A stretch of 64,000 nucleotides of DNA from Dipteris shenzhenensis (Eukaryota > Polypodiophyta > Polypodiopsida > Gleicheniales): the NCBI GenBank assembly GCA_047967505.1, contig CM106538.1; one strand, written 5' to 3'. Below the pieces are notes generated by a model that saw only the letters and a list, made by a program, of their open reading frames with translations, ran no database searches and had not been told where the DNA came from. A program made the position numbers and the translations under genes. This document shows positions 11,198 to 21,839 of this stretch, piece after piece (the stretch's first letter is position 1; every line of letters begins with the position of its first letter).

Positions 11198-11780
11198 TTA
11201 TGAATAGCTCTTGACATCAAGATGCTTTGTCTTGGAGTGATAAATTGGATTCTTGGCCAATGCTTGAGCCGATTGATTATCATAGTATAGTGTTGTTGTC
11301 TTTGATTCATCAAAGTAGTCTGTTTCTGACAATAGTTTTCTGAGCGCCGATTGATTATCATAGTATAGTGTTGTTGTCTTTGATTCATGAAAGTAGTCTA
11401 TTTCTAACAATAGTTTTTGGAGCCATATAGCCTCACATGCACCTGTAGTGAGTGCTCTATATTCTACTTCACTCGAATACAAAGAAATAGTTAGCTGTTT
11501 ATTTGACAACCATGATTTAGCACCTTGACCAAGGAAAAATGCATATCCCTGTATCGATCTTCTGGTCTCATGATCTCCGGCATAATCACTGTCACAATAT
11601 CCATGCAACCTTGGATGACTTCCACTGTATTCTATTCAAAATTGTCTTGTACCTCTGATGTATCTCAAGACTCTTTTGGCTGCATTCCAGTGAAATTGTT
11701 TTGGATTTGCCGTAAACTATGCTAGTGAACTTACTGCATAACCAATATCTAGTCGTGTGATAGTCAGATATATAAGAGAT
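11198..11780 (-). pseudogene. Copia A RNase H with 78-bp tandem duplication
   Basis: Shows the copia RNase H signature: HGYCDSDYAGD, the ETRRSIQGY segment, SWLSNKQ, and a variant of the SSTEAEYRA motif. It continues to the C-terminal AKNPIYHSKTKHLDV. A 78-bp segment covering EIDYFDESKTTTLYYDNQSA occurs twice head-to-tail (11268-11345 and 11346-11423). The duplication adds 26 codons in frame, next to a catalytic Asp (DNQSA). RNase H upstream of about 11700 is frame-shifted. Confidence 0.8.
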
Positions 11781-11791
11781 TTGATGAGCTG

Positions 11792-12720
11792 CTAATAGTG
11801 CCTGTCATTGATGGTAGGCTTTTTTGAATCTTTTATAAGTTTCAAACTCTGTTCCATGGGAGTGGTTGCAATCTTGCAATCTGCCATATGAAACTTCTTC
11901 AAGAGACTATCAACATATTTTAGCTGACTCATAAAGGTGCTGTTTGAATCTCTCCAGAACTCAATACCAAGACAATAGTGCATAAGTCCAAGATCTTTCA
12001 TGTTGAACTCTACAGATAAGTCTTGTTTTGATTTCTTGATGAATCTGACCTTGCTTCTGGTCACAATCAGATCATCTACATACAAAAGTGCAATAGTGAT
12101 GTCTTCCCCTTGAACTTTGTAGTAGAGAGTATGATCTGCATTGGATTTCATGTATCCCAAATCAGCAAAATACTTGTCGATTCTATTGGACCAACTTTTG
12201 GGTGCTTGCTTTAAGCCATAGAGACTTTTCTTGAGATGGCAAACCTGATTCTCTTTCCTGGTTCAACATAACTTGCTGGTTGTTGCATGTAGACTTCCTC
12301 GTCTAGGTAACCATTGAGAAAAGCATTCTTGACATCGAGCTGGTACACATTCCATCTGCTAAGTGTCACTAGGGATATCAAGAACCATATGGAATCCATC
12401 TTTGCTACTGGAGCATAAGTCTCATCATAGTCTTAACCTTATTGCTGTGCAAATCCTTTTGCAACTAATTTAGCTTTGTATCTTTTGATATTTCCATCTG
12501 GAATGTACTTCACTTTGTATACCCATTTGTTTGCTATGGCCTTCTTTCCTGGTGGAAGGTCACATAATTCCCAAGCATTATTCTTGTACAAAGCTTCCAT
12601 TTCTTCATTCATAGCAATTTGCCATTCTGGCTTGTCAACTGCATCTCTGAAGTACACTGGCTCTTCTGTAGCCATGATGGTAGTCATAAGAGCAGAGTTG
12701 GTGGTTTCAACCTAAATTGC
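11792..12720 (-). pseudogene. Copia A reverse transcriptase, broken
   Basis: Consecutive minus-strand frames give the copia RT in order: WELCDLPPGKKAIANKWVYK, RYKAKLVAKGFAQQ, QLDVKNAFLNGYLDEEVYMQ, the catalytic ALLYVDDLIVT near 12080, then MKDLGLMHYCLGIEFWRDS. There are stops or frame changes near 12436, 12211 and 12160. The YVDD residues are intact but the protein could not be made as one chain. Confidence 0.85.
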
Positions 12721-13040
12721 TTTGCCTTTCTAAGCATACATCAATCTGGCTGGAGGTCTACTTTTCCTAGTAGACTGTCTCAGTTGCTATGGTTCTTCTC
12801 GAAGTGCTTTGAGCAATTCTTGCTCTTCTTCATCAACTTTCTCTATAGATGACTAAGTACTCGGTGTGTCTATCTCCTATGTGTTTGAAGTTTTCCATTC
12901 TGATTCCTCATCAAAGATTACATCTTTGGAGATAATGACATTTCGGTTGATGGGATCATACAACTTGTATGCTTCGCTGACTTCACTGTAGCCAAACATG
13001 ATGCATTTGCATGACTTCGCATCTAATTTTCTCGATGGTC
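12721..13040 (-). pseudogene. Copia A integrase C-terminus and linker
   Basis: The minus strand carries the end of the integrase (KSCKCIMFGYSE-like remnant near 13010, then NRNVIISKDVIFDEESEW-like sequence near 12930), followed by the polar linker that precedes RT. The linker runs from about 12890 to 12720 and serves as the reference for the segment replaced in the plus copy at 51042-51459. The insertion at 13050 separates it from the integrase core. Confidence 0.7.
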
Positions 13041-13049
13041 ATCATGTAT

Positions 13050-14067
13050 GGGGACGAGCATTTTCTGAGCGAAATCTTCCGAGCGTCCGAGCGAAGGAAA
13101 AAAAAAGCTTCCAACTATGCATAAATATGGCAAAAATCGATCAGAAGAAAACATAGTTTCACTTAGAAATATGCAAAGTATTATAGCAATGGCTATTTTA
13201 TACAAAAATCTTTAGGTGAATCTGTAGGAATGGTGAGAGCATAATGGGATGGCTTTTGAAGAAACCCACATGTAGAGTAGACTTCTCTATGAAAATTCCC
13301 TTATGATCCTTCTTACAACTTTTACTTAATAGGGGGTGACATTGAAAACCCTCTCTCAACCTATCTTCATGAAAGAGTTTCTTCAAAGAAAACTCATTGA
13401 AGCAAGCCATCCAGGTAGTTTCGCCAGCGAAACCCCTTTGAAGCAAGTCTCCCAAGGTAGTTTCGCTGGCGAAACTACCTTGGACAGCACTTTTAAAAGT
13501 GACATAACTTTCATATCCAATGTCCAAATATAGTCATTCAGCCACTCAAATTGATTGGAACACCCCATTTGAGCACATCTATGGAGTTATATTTTGGAAA
13601 ATCTTTCATATATAGTATTAAATATTACATGTATTTTATGAGAGTGATATATAAGCCTAAGTTAATACTTATTTATAGTAATTTAAACTTCTTTAGAAAC
13701 ATGTCCATAAATATGCTATAAAAACACTAAAAAGATATTGCCATATGATATAAATGTGTTAATAAGTAATTATATATGCATAGTATTATTACATTGAGAG
13801 TGATTATGAGGAATGTTTCTTAAAGGAATCAACACTTTTTTAAGGTAATAACAGGGGTACAAAGGGATGTCTCTAAATAAGAAAATTATGTTGTGTAAAA
13901 ATGAATGAGTGACTAGTCTGTATATTTGTATGATAAAGGGATCTAGTTCTAGTGAAAATAAAAGTGTAAAAACCATGTTTCCTAAAGAAGAACATTTTCA
14001 AAAATCTCTTGAAAAACATGCTCGGATAAACCTGCTCATAGGTTTTTGCTCGTAAAATTGACGCATC
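13050..14067. mobile_element. DNA-transposon-like insertion (MULE-type candidate)
   Basis: The roughly 1-kb insert splits copia A integrase and is flanked by a 10-bp duplication CATCATGTAT (13040-13049 and 14068-14077). The uninterrupted sequence in the plus copy (near 50829) has a single site. The ends show a weak inverted similarity (CATTTTCTGAGCGAAA at the left, AATTTTACGAGCAAAA as reverse complement at the right). A target duplication of 9-11 bp suits Mutator-like elements. There is no transposase frame, so it would be non-autonomous. The long terminal inverted repeats usual in MULEs are not evident. The class is therefore tentative, while the insertion itself is clear. Confidence 0.65.
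13452..13483. repeat. Near-perfect 32-bp palindrome
   Basis: Arms CCAAGGTAGTTTCGC and GCGAAACTACCTTGG are perfectly complementary (15 bp) around a 2-base centre. A partial copy (GTAGTTTCGCCAGCGAAAC) lies 35 bp upstream. It sits inside the 13050-14067 insertion and would form a strong hairpin or cruciform. Confidence 0.9.
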
Positions 14068-14504
14068 CATCATGTATGTGGGCATATGCTATGCAACCAA
14101 ATATGCGGAGATGCCCAATGCATGGCTTGTGTCCAGTGAATGCTTCATAAGGTGTCATACCCTGAATCGGTTTGGTTAGAAGCCGATTAAGCAAGTAGTT
14201 TGTAGTGGCTATTGCTTCTGCCCAATACTAATTTGGAAGATGCTTTGCTAAAGTACCATTCTTCCTTTCAGTTCTTTCATTCTGTTGATGAGTATCTGCA
14301 CAAGTGAATTGTCTTTGAATGCCGCAACTTCTACAAAAGGTCATGAATGTTGAAGATGTATTCACCTCCTCTATCTGATCTTATGACTTTGATATTTTTG
14401 CCTATTTGGTTTCCAACCATGGCTTTGAATTCTTGATATCTGGAAAAGACTTCAGATTTCTCTTTTAGAAAGTAGACCCAACAATACATGTTGTAGTCGT
14501 CGAT
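14068..14504 (-). pseudogene. Copia A integrase core fragment
   Basis: The minus strand reads the copia integrase catalytic region: a CWVYFL-type segment, the GGEY motif near 14370, a TPQQN-type motif near 14280, then the FWAEA-like and FGC-Y-H segments to the insertion boundary. It aligns to about 50385-50830 of the plus copy. The copy ends abruptly at 14504 where unrelated DNA begins. Confidence 0.8.
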
Positions 14505-14530
14505 GAAAGGGTTATTCTAACACCTAGTTT

Positions 14531-14794
14531 ATTTGGATGGTGGCAAGTAAGTGGACCCTGACCTTGGAACCTGGATTGCCTGAGTATTCGACATCATTTT
14601 TCAATATTGTGTTTGTCAAACTCAATATTATTAAAAATTCTTAATTTGGGTGAAAATTTTTACAAACTCATAAATGTTGCATTTTTCAACTTAAATGTCT
14701 CAAAGATTTTTTCCTTATATGTTTCTCCTTTTTTTTACTTTTTATCTAATTGATGAAATTAATTGTATGGCTCAATTATTGATGGGACTTTTGA

Positions 14795-14798
<4 letters not shown>
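14531..14798 (+). repeat. Inner block of the inverted duplication, right copy
   Basis: Reverse-complement partner of 6230-6490. It ends directly in the (AC)n tract. A short frame shared by the two copies (MSQ-FFPYM...NCMAQ) is readable but has no known domain. Confidence 0.75.
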
Positions 14799-14834
<36 letters not shown>

Positions 14835-14851
14835 ACACACACACACACACA
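14799..14851. repeat. (AC)n microsatellite
   Basis: About 26 AC units with one interruption (CATAC). It marks the end of similarity between the inverted arms. Confidence 0.95.
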
Positions 14852-16432
14852 AGTTTGTGTTGTCATTGTGTGGTGATTGGTACATGCACACTCACATGTG
14901 CTTTATATGTTCCAAAAAAGATACAACTGATGTGTAGCATTTTTACACAATGGCATATGATATTGGATGATGGAAAATTACACAGTTGACCTTGTGATCA
15001 AGGTGATGGTATTGTGGGACACCTCATGTATCATTTTTGTAAATGATGGTCACGTGAGACACTGCACTTTTGCTAGCAAATGACATTATTTTCGTGACTA
15101 GCATTCATGGTCTTGGCTTGCATTTGTGATGTTGAAGGAAACGCCATATGGCACGATGTCTCAAGGCTCCTCCATAACCGACTGAGTCAGCCCATTGGCC
15201 ATTAAACTATACACACACGTCCATGGGATGGGTTATCTATGAGCACACAGACCCGCTGCTTGTTCCGCCTCTTGCAACACTACTATACCACCCACCTCAT
15301 ATCTACTGCTACGACTCATCTATGCTATCTGGCTCTTCTCTGTTCTCTTTTATTCCTCTCCGTGGAGCTTATGTCCTTGAGGTGATGGCATGTATCTTAC
15401 TTCCCTCAGATACACACTAAAGGAGTGGCTAGCTATCAGACATGTTACAGTGCGTGACTAGCAAAACTATACATGTTTTAGCTCCTCCTACCTCGACACT
15501 ATCGTTCACAAGGCGGAGTACATGAGCCCTACATATAATGGGAGATTTACATAAGCTCTGTCCAAATTTCTCAAAGCGATGGAAGCTGCGACAAAAGCAG
15601 GCGCAGTTTCACCTACAAGGTCGGACCCAGGGTTGTTGGAAGGATCAATCTTGTAATCTTGGCGGGAAGTAGTCATCTCCTCTGGCCTCTACCATCAATA
15701 GTGGTCTGTATCACCATCCCTGACCTACATTATGAAGAAGAGACTGACTGAGATTAGAAACAAATTTTCAAACAATTCGTACCTATATAGGATTGGCTGT
15801 CGTCCCTGGCCGATCAGGTTGAGAAGATCATAATCCATGACGGTGACACTGGGAGGAGATAAGCACTTATATATGCAGTCAAAACGGAGGTGATGGCATG
15901 AAACTAAGGAGCCAATCAACACTCCATCTCTTGGCTTTAGCAAGCTGAACTTCCTTGCTTGGAATCTATAGCATGGCATCGGTCGCATGTAGATAAATAC
16001 GCATGCCAATACAACGGAATAGAACGACATGCACGTATGAGGATCAACCAAAGGCTATCTAAATAAGCATGGTCAGCTTGGCGTTAACCTCTGCAATAAG
16101 AAAGGTGCAATCACATAGACTTGGGTGCGAATGAGCTAATCAACAAAAGTTGAAGAACTTGGTGGTAGCGAGAACTGAGAAGATGGGATGAAGATGATAC
16201 ATGAATGTGGAAACTAAACCCCTTGATTGTATACTGCTGGTGACGTTACACTTCTGGTAAGGAGTCAAGTTTATGAAAGCAATAGCTTTACATGCTTTCG
16301 ATCGGGGCTCTATTTTAATACTCCTTGACTTGAACAATTGCATAGCATAATCATATACGAGCAACTACATAACTTAATCACATCGTAGATCTCCTACTTA
16401 ACATTACATGTCATTAAGGTATGTGACTTACC
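14852..16432. other. Unassigned intergenic DNA
   Basis: No gene recognised on either strand. The 108-codon minus frame at 15725-16051 and the 65-codon plus frame at 15223-15420 show no domain and no signature of the elements found elsewhere in the window. Confidence 0.55.
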
Positions 16433-16803
16433 CCCAAGGACATGGGGAAAGATGTTTTCTCAAAGGGATAGGTAATATATGTTTTACAAATGGTCCCCAA
16501 ATACATGGGGAGTCCTCAAACAATGTAGGAAAGAAGTATACCTTAGGTTTTTCTCTTTTAGGATCTAGTACTCAAGGCTATGTACTTAGCTCTACCATGA
16601 ATATGACTAAAAATGTGTGGATTTTTAGGACATGTTCATGGTAGAGCTAAGTACATAGCCTTGAGTACTAGATCCTAAAAGAGAAAAACCTAAGGTATAC
16701 TTCTTTCCTACATTGTTTGAGGACTCCCCATGTATTTGGGGACCATTTGTAAAACATATATTACCTATCCCTTTGAGAAAACATCTTTCCCCATGTCCTT
16801 GGG
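16433..16803. repeat. Perfect long inverted repeat (foldback)
   Basis: 16433-16601 and 16635-16803 are identical reverse complements over all 169 bases as I read them. The 33-base spacer itself folds (CTAAAAAT ... ATTTTTAG), leaving only about six unpaired loop bases (GTGTGG). The whole transcript would form a hairpin of nearly 190 bp with two or three small mismatches near the loop. Flanking DNA shows no further complementarity and no obvious target duplication. No coding content. Candidate explanations are a very recent inverted duplication, a foldback element, a hairpin small-RNA locus, or a library/assembly palindrome artefact. Confidence 0.95.
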
Positions 16804-17714
16804 CATCTCGATATGCATCTACTTAGTACACCCATTTCTTTATATCTAAATGGTCAATATTTTCTCTTTACACTATATCCTTGTACCTACTCACTTACAC
16901 ACTTTACCATGGAAAGTGCTTTAATTACATGTACATAATCTCAAGGTATAAATCAATCACTCAAACCTTTGCAAGAATTAACTCTAAAGGCTATTGCCTA
17001 CACTCATGGGGTAATAAAGATCTTGAGAGAAGATGTTATCTTTGGAAATATCATTACATAATTTGACTTTTCCAAAACTTTGAAAAGGTTGATGGGGTTC
17101 GTACTTCTTGTGAACATTGAATGGATGTTGACCCCTACACTGGGGTATCCCTTTAAGTACCTCTAGCTAGTCCTTAATTGATCTAGTCCCTGGACACATG
17201 GGAATGATGTATCTCTGAATAGGAATGGTGTATCTCCAAATACATGGATGATGTCATGGTGTGCTAACTTCTTTTGTAACATCTTAAAAATGGTGACTCA
17301 AACATTGAGTTTCGCCATAGTGTACCTCGTGCTAAGGATATATTGATTTGATTGGATTTGTAATTACATTTGATATTCTGACATCGATAACAAGTGGAGC
17401 TCTGCATTGAGGCCTGCAATCCCACATTAAAAGATTCTTGTTCTAACATATCTTTTTTGTGGATGGATGCAGGTGAGTGGAGCTCCTTTGATATCATCTG
17501 CTTTGTACAATGCTGGTCAGATTAAATATTCCTTAGCTATGCTAAGTTGAACCATGTGGTTTTGTACACAAACCTTACTTCTTTGGCCAAATATTACTTG
17601 CCTTGTATAGTGGAAATCATGTACCTTCTTGTAAAGAATTTTTTGAAAGTTTTCTCTAGCTTGTCTTTGCATGATATGTCCTGAATGGATTGAGATGGAT
17701 TTTGTTGGTATTGA
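16804..17714. other. Unassigned intergenic DNA
   Basis: No gene recognised. The open frames at 17264-17497 and 17517-17804 show no domain. The stretch has no counterpart in the left arm of the inverted duplication. Confidence 0.5.
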
Positions 17715-18310
17715 AATGTCACACACACACACACACACACACACTTGTCTTTTTGTGCATGCATGTGCATATCTTCCCCGCCACATATACATATGCCCAT
17801 ACATATATACACAGATGCACCCACTTTCCTTAGCTGTGATCCCCTACTTATTCTACTTTGATTCTGAATTATAGAGACGTGTATGGAAAGAGAGTTATAG
17901 TTGTGTGCTCTAGGAAGGGGACAATGGTTTCATTTTAAACAACGAAGGTATTGGCAAAGATGGTCCTATACTCTAGCAAGGGGACATTGGTCCTTTTTAA
18001 ATTAAAGGTGAAAGATATTCAAAAACATGGAACTTGTTGTTCCCTCAATACCTACTTTTTTGGGGAGAGAAAGGAGAGACTCTATGACTCTATGAGGAAT
18101 AAAACTATCTAGATGGGATCTTACCCAAATGAACACATGGCAAGAGAGGATTTTCCCTCCAAATCCTTTATGCTTCATGGTTTAACTTCTCTTGATGGCT
18201 ATTGGGAAGTGGGTGCCTCTATGCTCCTCAAGATCTTGGTTCATTATCTCCTCGACAAGCCTTCATGAAGCACTTTGCTTATGGACAATGTTGGAGTATC
18301 AAGAGGGGGG

Positions 18311-18354
<44 letters not shown>

Positions 18355-19190
18355 TAATGATTGAGATGTTGATAATTAGTGACAAAAACTTTGTCCATAA
18401 TCATAACATGCTTTGTGCCAGAGGTGAAAGCATCAATAATGGATGATGGAACAGGATCACCTAAAGAGCTAGGTACACTATGGCATGTATCTCCACATGC
18501 TACTAGAGATTTGAGAGCCTCATACTAAGGACTTATCTAATTAAAAAATACATGGTCAATGGTGTAGTCTTGCTGTGTATTTGCATCTCATGTGGTACAG
18601 TCAGATTTAGAACCATTTGTACATGTGATGGATGTACATCACAAGGATCAGTCTATGTTGATGTAGAGAAAAGTGTGTCGTGCTAAGGGCTTACCTACAA
18701 TGTGTATGATTAGAAATTAGAGGCTGATTCATATTAGCATGTGGTACATCTAGGTCTAATCTCTCAAGACCAATGAGGCATGAGTTACTGCCATAAATAG
18801 GTACATACCCTTTGGCAATGAAGGAAGAAAGAGAACCTTCTTTCCACTCATGGATCTCATCTAGGGTCATGATTGGTGCATCCTCACGTATGTGGTGTGA
18901 AGATTATGGATCCATTTGGATGTGGTCTAATGCTCTATGCTAGAGGCTTACCCATGTAGCTTCAAGAGTGTCTACCCACCATGAGAACATTGTGTGAGAG
19001 CCACCACTATAGGGCTTATTATAAATACTCAAGATGTGAAACAACTCATGGTGGAAGACTCGTGTGTGCACCAAAGATCCAACCTATAATAAAATAATGA
19101 CAATTTTGTGCTAGGAATAGCCAAGAGGTTGTACAAGGTTGATATATCTGTGTAGAAACCAAAGTCAAAAAATAGTCAACTTTTGTTGAA
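17715..19190 (-). repeat. Right arm of the large inverted duplication
   Basis: Reverse-complement partner of 1826-2446 plus 4690-5545. It is uninterrupted and keeps the empty target site of the LTR element near 18567. It begins at a (CA)n tract (17718-17744) and contains the GA tract at 18304-18352. Confidence 0.8.
18304..18352. repeat. (GA)n microsatellite with G run
   Basis: G9-10 followed by about 20 GA units, the mirror image of the tract at 4907-4970. Confidence 0.95.
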
Positions 19191-19232
19191 TTACGTTGTT
19201 TTTTTTTAACATAGAATTGTTGAATTACGTTG
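19186..19232. repeat. Micro-insertion flanked by 18-bp direct repeat
   Basis: TTGTTGAATTACGTTGTT occurs twice around a roughly 16-base insert made of a T run and AACATAGAA. A T run next to long direct repeats looks like a minus-strand, extremely 5'-truncated poly(A) retro-insertion with its target duplication. A slipped duplication is the alternative. Confidence 0.6.
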
Positions 19233-19270
19233 TTAGATGTTATGCTTATGAATAAAATCATTCATTTCAC

Positions 19271-19481
19271 ATTTTTTTTTTTCGACAAAGAACAATTCGA
19301 ATCAAATTAAATGGAAAAATGGAAGTAAATACAATTCATCTATGCTCCTAATGGAAGCAGACATGCTGCCAAGCCCACAGACTCACTATGATTCCCAAAG
19401 TAAAGATGCGCATCTATACAATCTTGTTTCAATTGCTGTAGAAAATATGTTGGAAGAGGAACCTTCTTAAACACCACAGAG
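19271..19481 (-). mobile_element. Short poly(A) retro-insertion (LINE/SINE-type)
   Basis: The 211-bp segment is bracketed by a perfect 12-bp duplication CATTCATTTCAC (19259-19270 and 19482-19493). Its left end is a T run of about 11, i.e. a poly(A) tail on the minus strand. That is the hallmark of L1-mediated integration. I see no A/B-box pair, so it is either a 5'-truncated LINE 3' end or a processed transcript fragment. The minus-strand sequence before the tail (TTGATTCGAATTGTTC) has no coding match that I recognise. Confidence 0.8.
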
Positions 19482-19493
19482 CATTCATTTCAC

Positions 19494-20392
19494 TACTACA
19501 TGTTATGCTTATGAATAAAATAATTCATCTCACTAAACTCTAAGTTTACGTATTACATTATTCTTGCAAGACACCACATATCCCTATTTACAACAAGCAA
19601 CATTTTGTCATCTATCTTTATATCGCATAATTACCGCATGATTACATTGCATCAAGATTTGTTGTAGGGTGACTCAACTAGTGAAGTAGAGCATTCTAAG
19701 TAAGCTTATAGCTACACTTGATTTAATAGTTCTAGAAATTATAGGGGACAAGGCAACCTCTCTTTGGGAACCTAGAAGGCTTCCAACCACCATATATCTT
19801 TCTCTAGTTAAACACTAAAAGAAGGTCTAGGGTTTTCTATGCTTTCACCAAGGGCATGTTCACTCTCTTATTCATTACCAGCTCTATCTCTCTCTAGGCT
19901 AAAGGCTTTCTCCATTGCCTTATTCACGAGTGTAACACTCATTCTCTCTAGTCTCCTTCCCTTCACTATTCGACACTTGTCTAACTTCAGCACGAATGAG
20001 AGCTTTTGACCTATCACATCCACAAACAAATACAATGTTATAGTCTTATTAAATATGTACACAAACAACAATGTTGGATATAAAGTTACAAACCGTACTT
20101 AGATCTAACAAGAAGTAATCCATAAAGGAATAGCTTTTGCAAGTCCACAAATATGTTGTTGAATTTGTTGTAAGGGAATGAAACCATATCATCCATAGCC
20201 TTCTTTTTCCCCCATGCTACAATGGAGAGGGTATCATTGATGTGATAGTATTCCAAATCTTGCATTTGACATCTTCATTGCTCACGCCTTTTTCTAATGA
20301 TATCCTCTTTCATGTTGCAAAAATGTTGTGCGTGATACCTTTCTCATGAAGGGTGTCTCTTGGCAACTGATAAAGGGCTTTATAGCCCATGC
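19494..20392. other. Unassigned DNA at the 3' side of copia B
   Basis: No gene recognised and no copy of the copia B LTR found. The rest of copia B pol should lie here if the element were complete, but no integrase or RT motif is readable. Confidence 0.5.
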
Positions 20393-21049
20393 CTACCTCA
20401 TCGTAGGCATTAACAAATTCAACACAATCGACAATTTGCCCTTTAACCAGATAAGAAGAATTATTGGCTTACAAGACACTCTTACCAACAGGCGCATGAG
20501 ATAACGTGTGAAACAAAGATTCGTGTGAAGTATATGGGAAGGTGCACCGCTATCAAAATACCATGTCTCTGCTATCTCAATTATGATGAAGGTGCATGCT
20601 TTCAATGAGGCATCATAGCTGCAAGTAAAAAATGCCCTTTCATGCTCAACATAGTTGGCTGAAGTATAATCTCTGCTTGTATCATGGGAAGAACCTGAAA
20701 TAGCCATACCAAATTCTTTTTTTCCTTTGCAAGCCACCTAGCTATGTTCAATAATGGCATCAACCCTTCTTAGCGGCATCCTTTTTATCTTTCCCACCTC
20801 CAGATCCAGAAGTACTGCAATAACCATGATGGGATTCATGTTTGGGCTAAGATTTCTTCTTGCCCTTATCCCTGGATGAAAATGCTTGCTTCTCACTACG
20901 AGAATGTGATCACGTATTCTTTCTTGCCTGCTCCTCCTTCAGTGAGAGTGCTACCAACTCTTGAAAAGTAAAAAGATGCAAATTTCCCATCATCGAAGAT
21001 TGAGCAACATATGAAAAGAAAGATATGACTCCAGTAAGGATATACATAT
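20393..21049 (-). pseudogene. Copia B gag C-terminus and protease start
   Basis: The minus strand reads FTFQELVALSLKEEQARK (end of the UBN2 gag region) near 20990-20930. A basic, Ser-rich stretch and a damaged CCHC knuckle near 20740-20760 follow, then WYFDSGAPSHI near 20565, the aspartic protease motif (family WYxDSGASxHM). Several frame changes separate these blocks. It is the continuation of the gag at 28400-28898, displaced by the Penelope-like insertion. Pol beyond the protease is not recognisable. Confidence 0.75.
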
Positions 21050-21425
21050 ACCTTTGTAAGACTAGAATAAGTCCAATCATACAAATTTAGACTTTTTGTT
21101 GTTCTAAAGACCAAAAATCTACACAGAAAATAAAAGAGAAAATGAAAGAGAAGAAAAAAGAGGAAAACAAAAACTTTTATGAAAAACAAAAGGAAGATAT
21201 ACTTAGCAAGCAAAGAAACACTTATGTCGTCATCAATGCCCAAGCATAAGCAGCTATATTGGGTTTCTAAAGACCCGCGGAGTCTCTTGGGCAAACCCAG
21301 TGCTTACTAAAATACGTCAAATAAACAAAAGAGAAAGAAAACAAGAAATAAAGAAGAAACGAAGAAGGTGACTAAGCAAAAATAAACAAGCAAGTCAAGA
21401 AACAAAAACTTCCAAAAAATTAGAA

Positions 21426-21486
<61 letters not shown>

Positions 21487-21602
21487 AAAACATAAAAAGC
21501 TAAAAGGACCCTTTACACTTATGTATTACTTCCTACAAAGAGGCAAAATTACTTTCCTAACTTAGAAAGCACAAGCATACTCAATCAAACTCTCTTTTGA
21601 AA
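21050..21602 (-). repeat. 3' pseudo-LTR of the Penelope-like element
   Basis: Matches 27902-28399 from ACCTTTGTAAG to CTTTTGAAA at both limits. This copy is longer because of an extra block of about 28 bases at 21245-21272 and a longer TC tract (21429-21481). A 132-codon frame through it is also present in the partner repeat only as a fragment and is not a gene. Confidence 0.85.
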
Positions 21603-21839
21603 CTAAAAGAAAAACAGGCTATTCAGCTCCCCGCTTTTTGTTTTCAGCTTATGTTCAATCATTCTAAACATACCTAAGGCCGATACACCATAGATAAAAG
21701 ACTTCATATCTAAGATTGTGCATAATTTTTCCATTATTTTCCTTGGATTATACCTCTTGTGTAATAGTAAAGTGATCAAATTACTACAATGAGTAATAAA
21801 AGACTTCTTAGTTGTACAAAGGTGGGAAAATCTATGGAA

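Larger units (their letters stand above)
10719..14504 (-). mobile_element. Copia A, minus copy, 5'-truncated
   Basis: This is the same family as the plus-strand copy at 49440-53426. It has a 3' LTR at 10719-10948, then RNase H, RT and integrase read leftward, and it is cut within the integrase core at 14504. Gag, protease and the 5' LTR are missing. A DNA-transposon-like insertion (about 13050-14067) splits the integrase. The truncation point is next to the inner block of the inverted duplication. Confidence 0.85.

Noticed and set aside
14799-14937. His-Thr repeat protein on the plus strand
   Set aside because: Translation of the (AC)n microsatellite.
20896-21294. 132-codon minus frame, Phe/Leu-rich and membrane-like
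   Set aside because: It lies across the Penelope-like pseudo-LTR boundary; the hydrophobicity comes from A/T-rich repeat DNA and only part recurs in the partner repeat.
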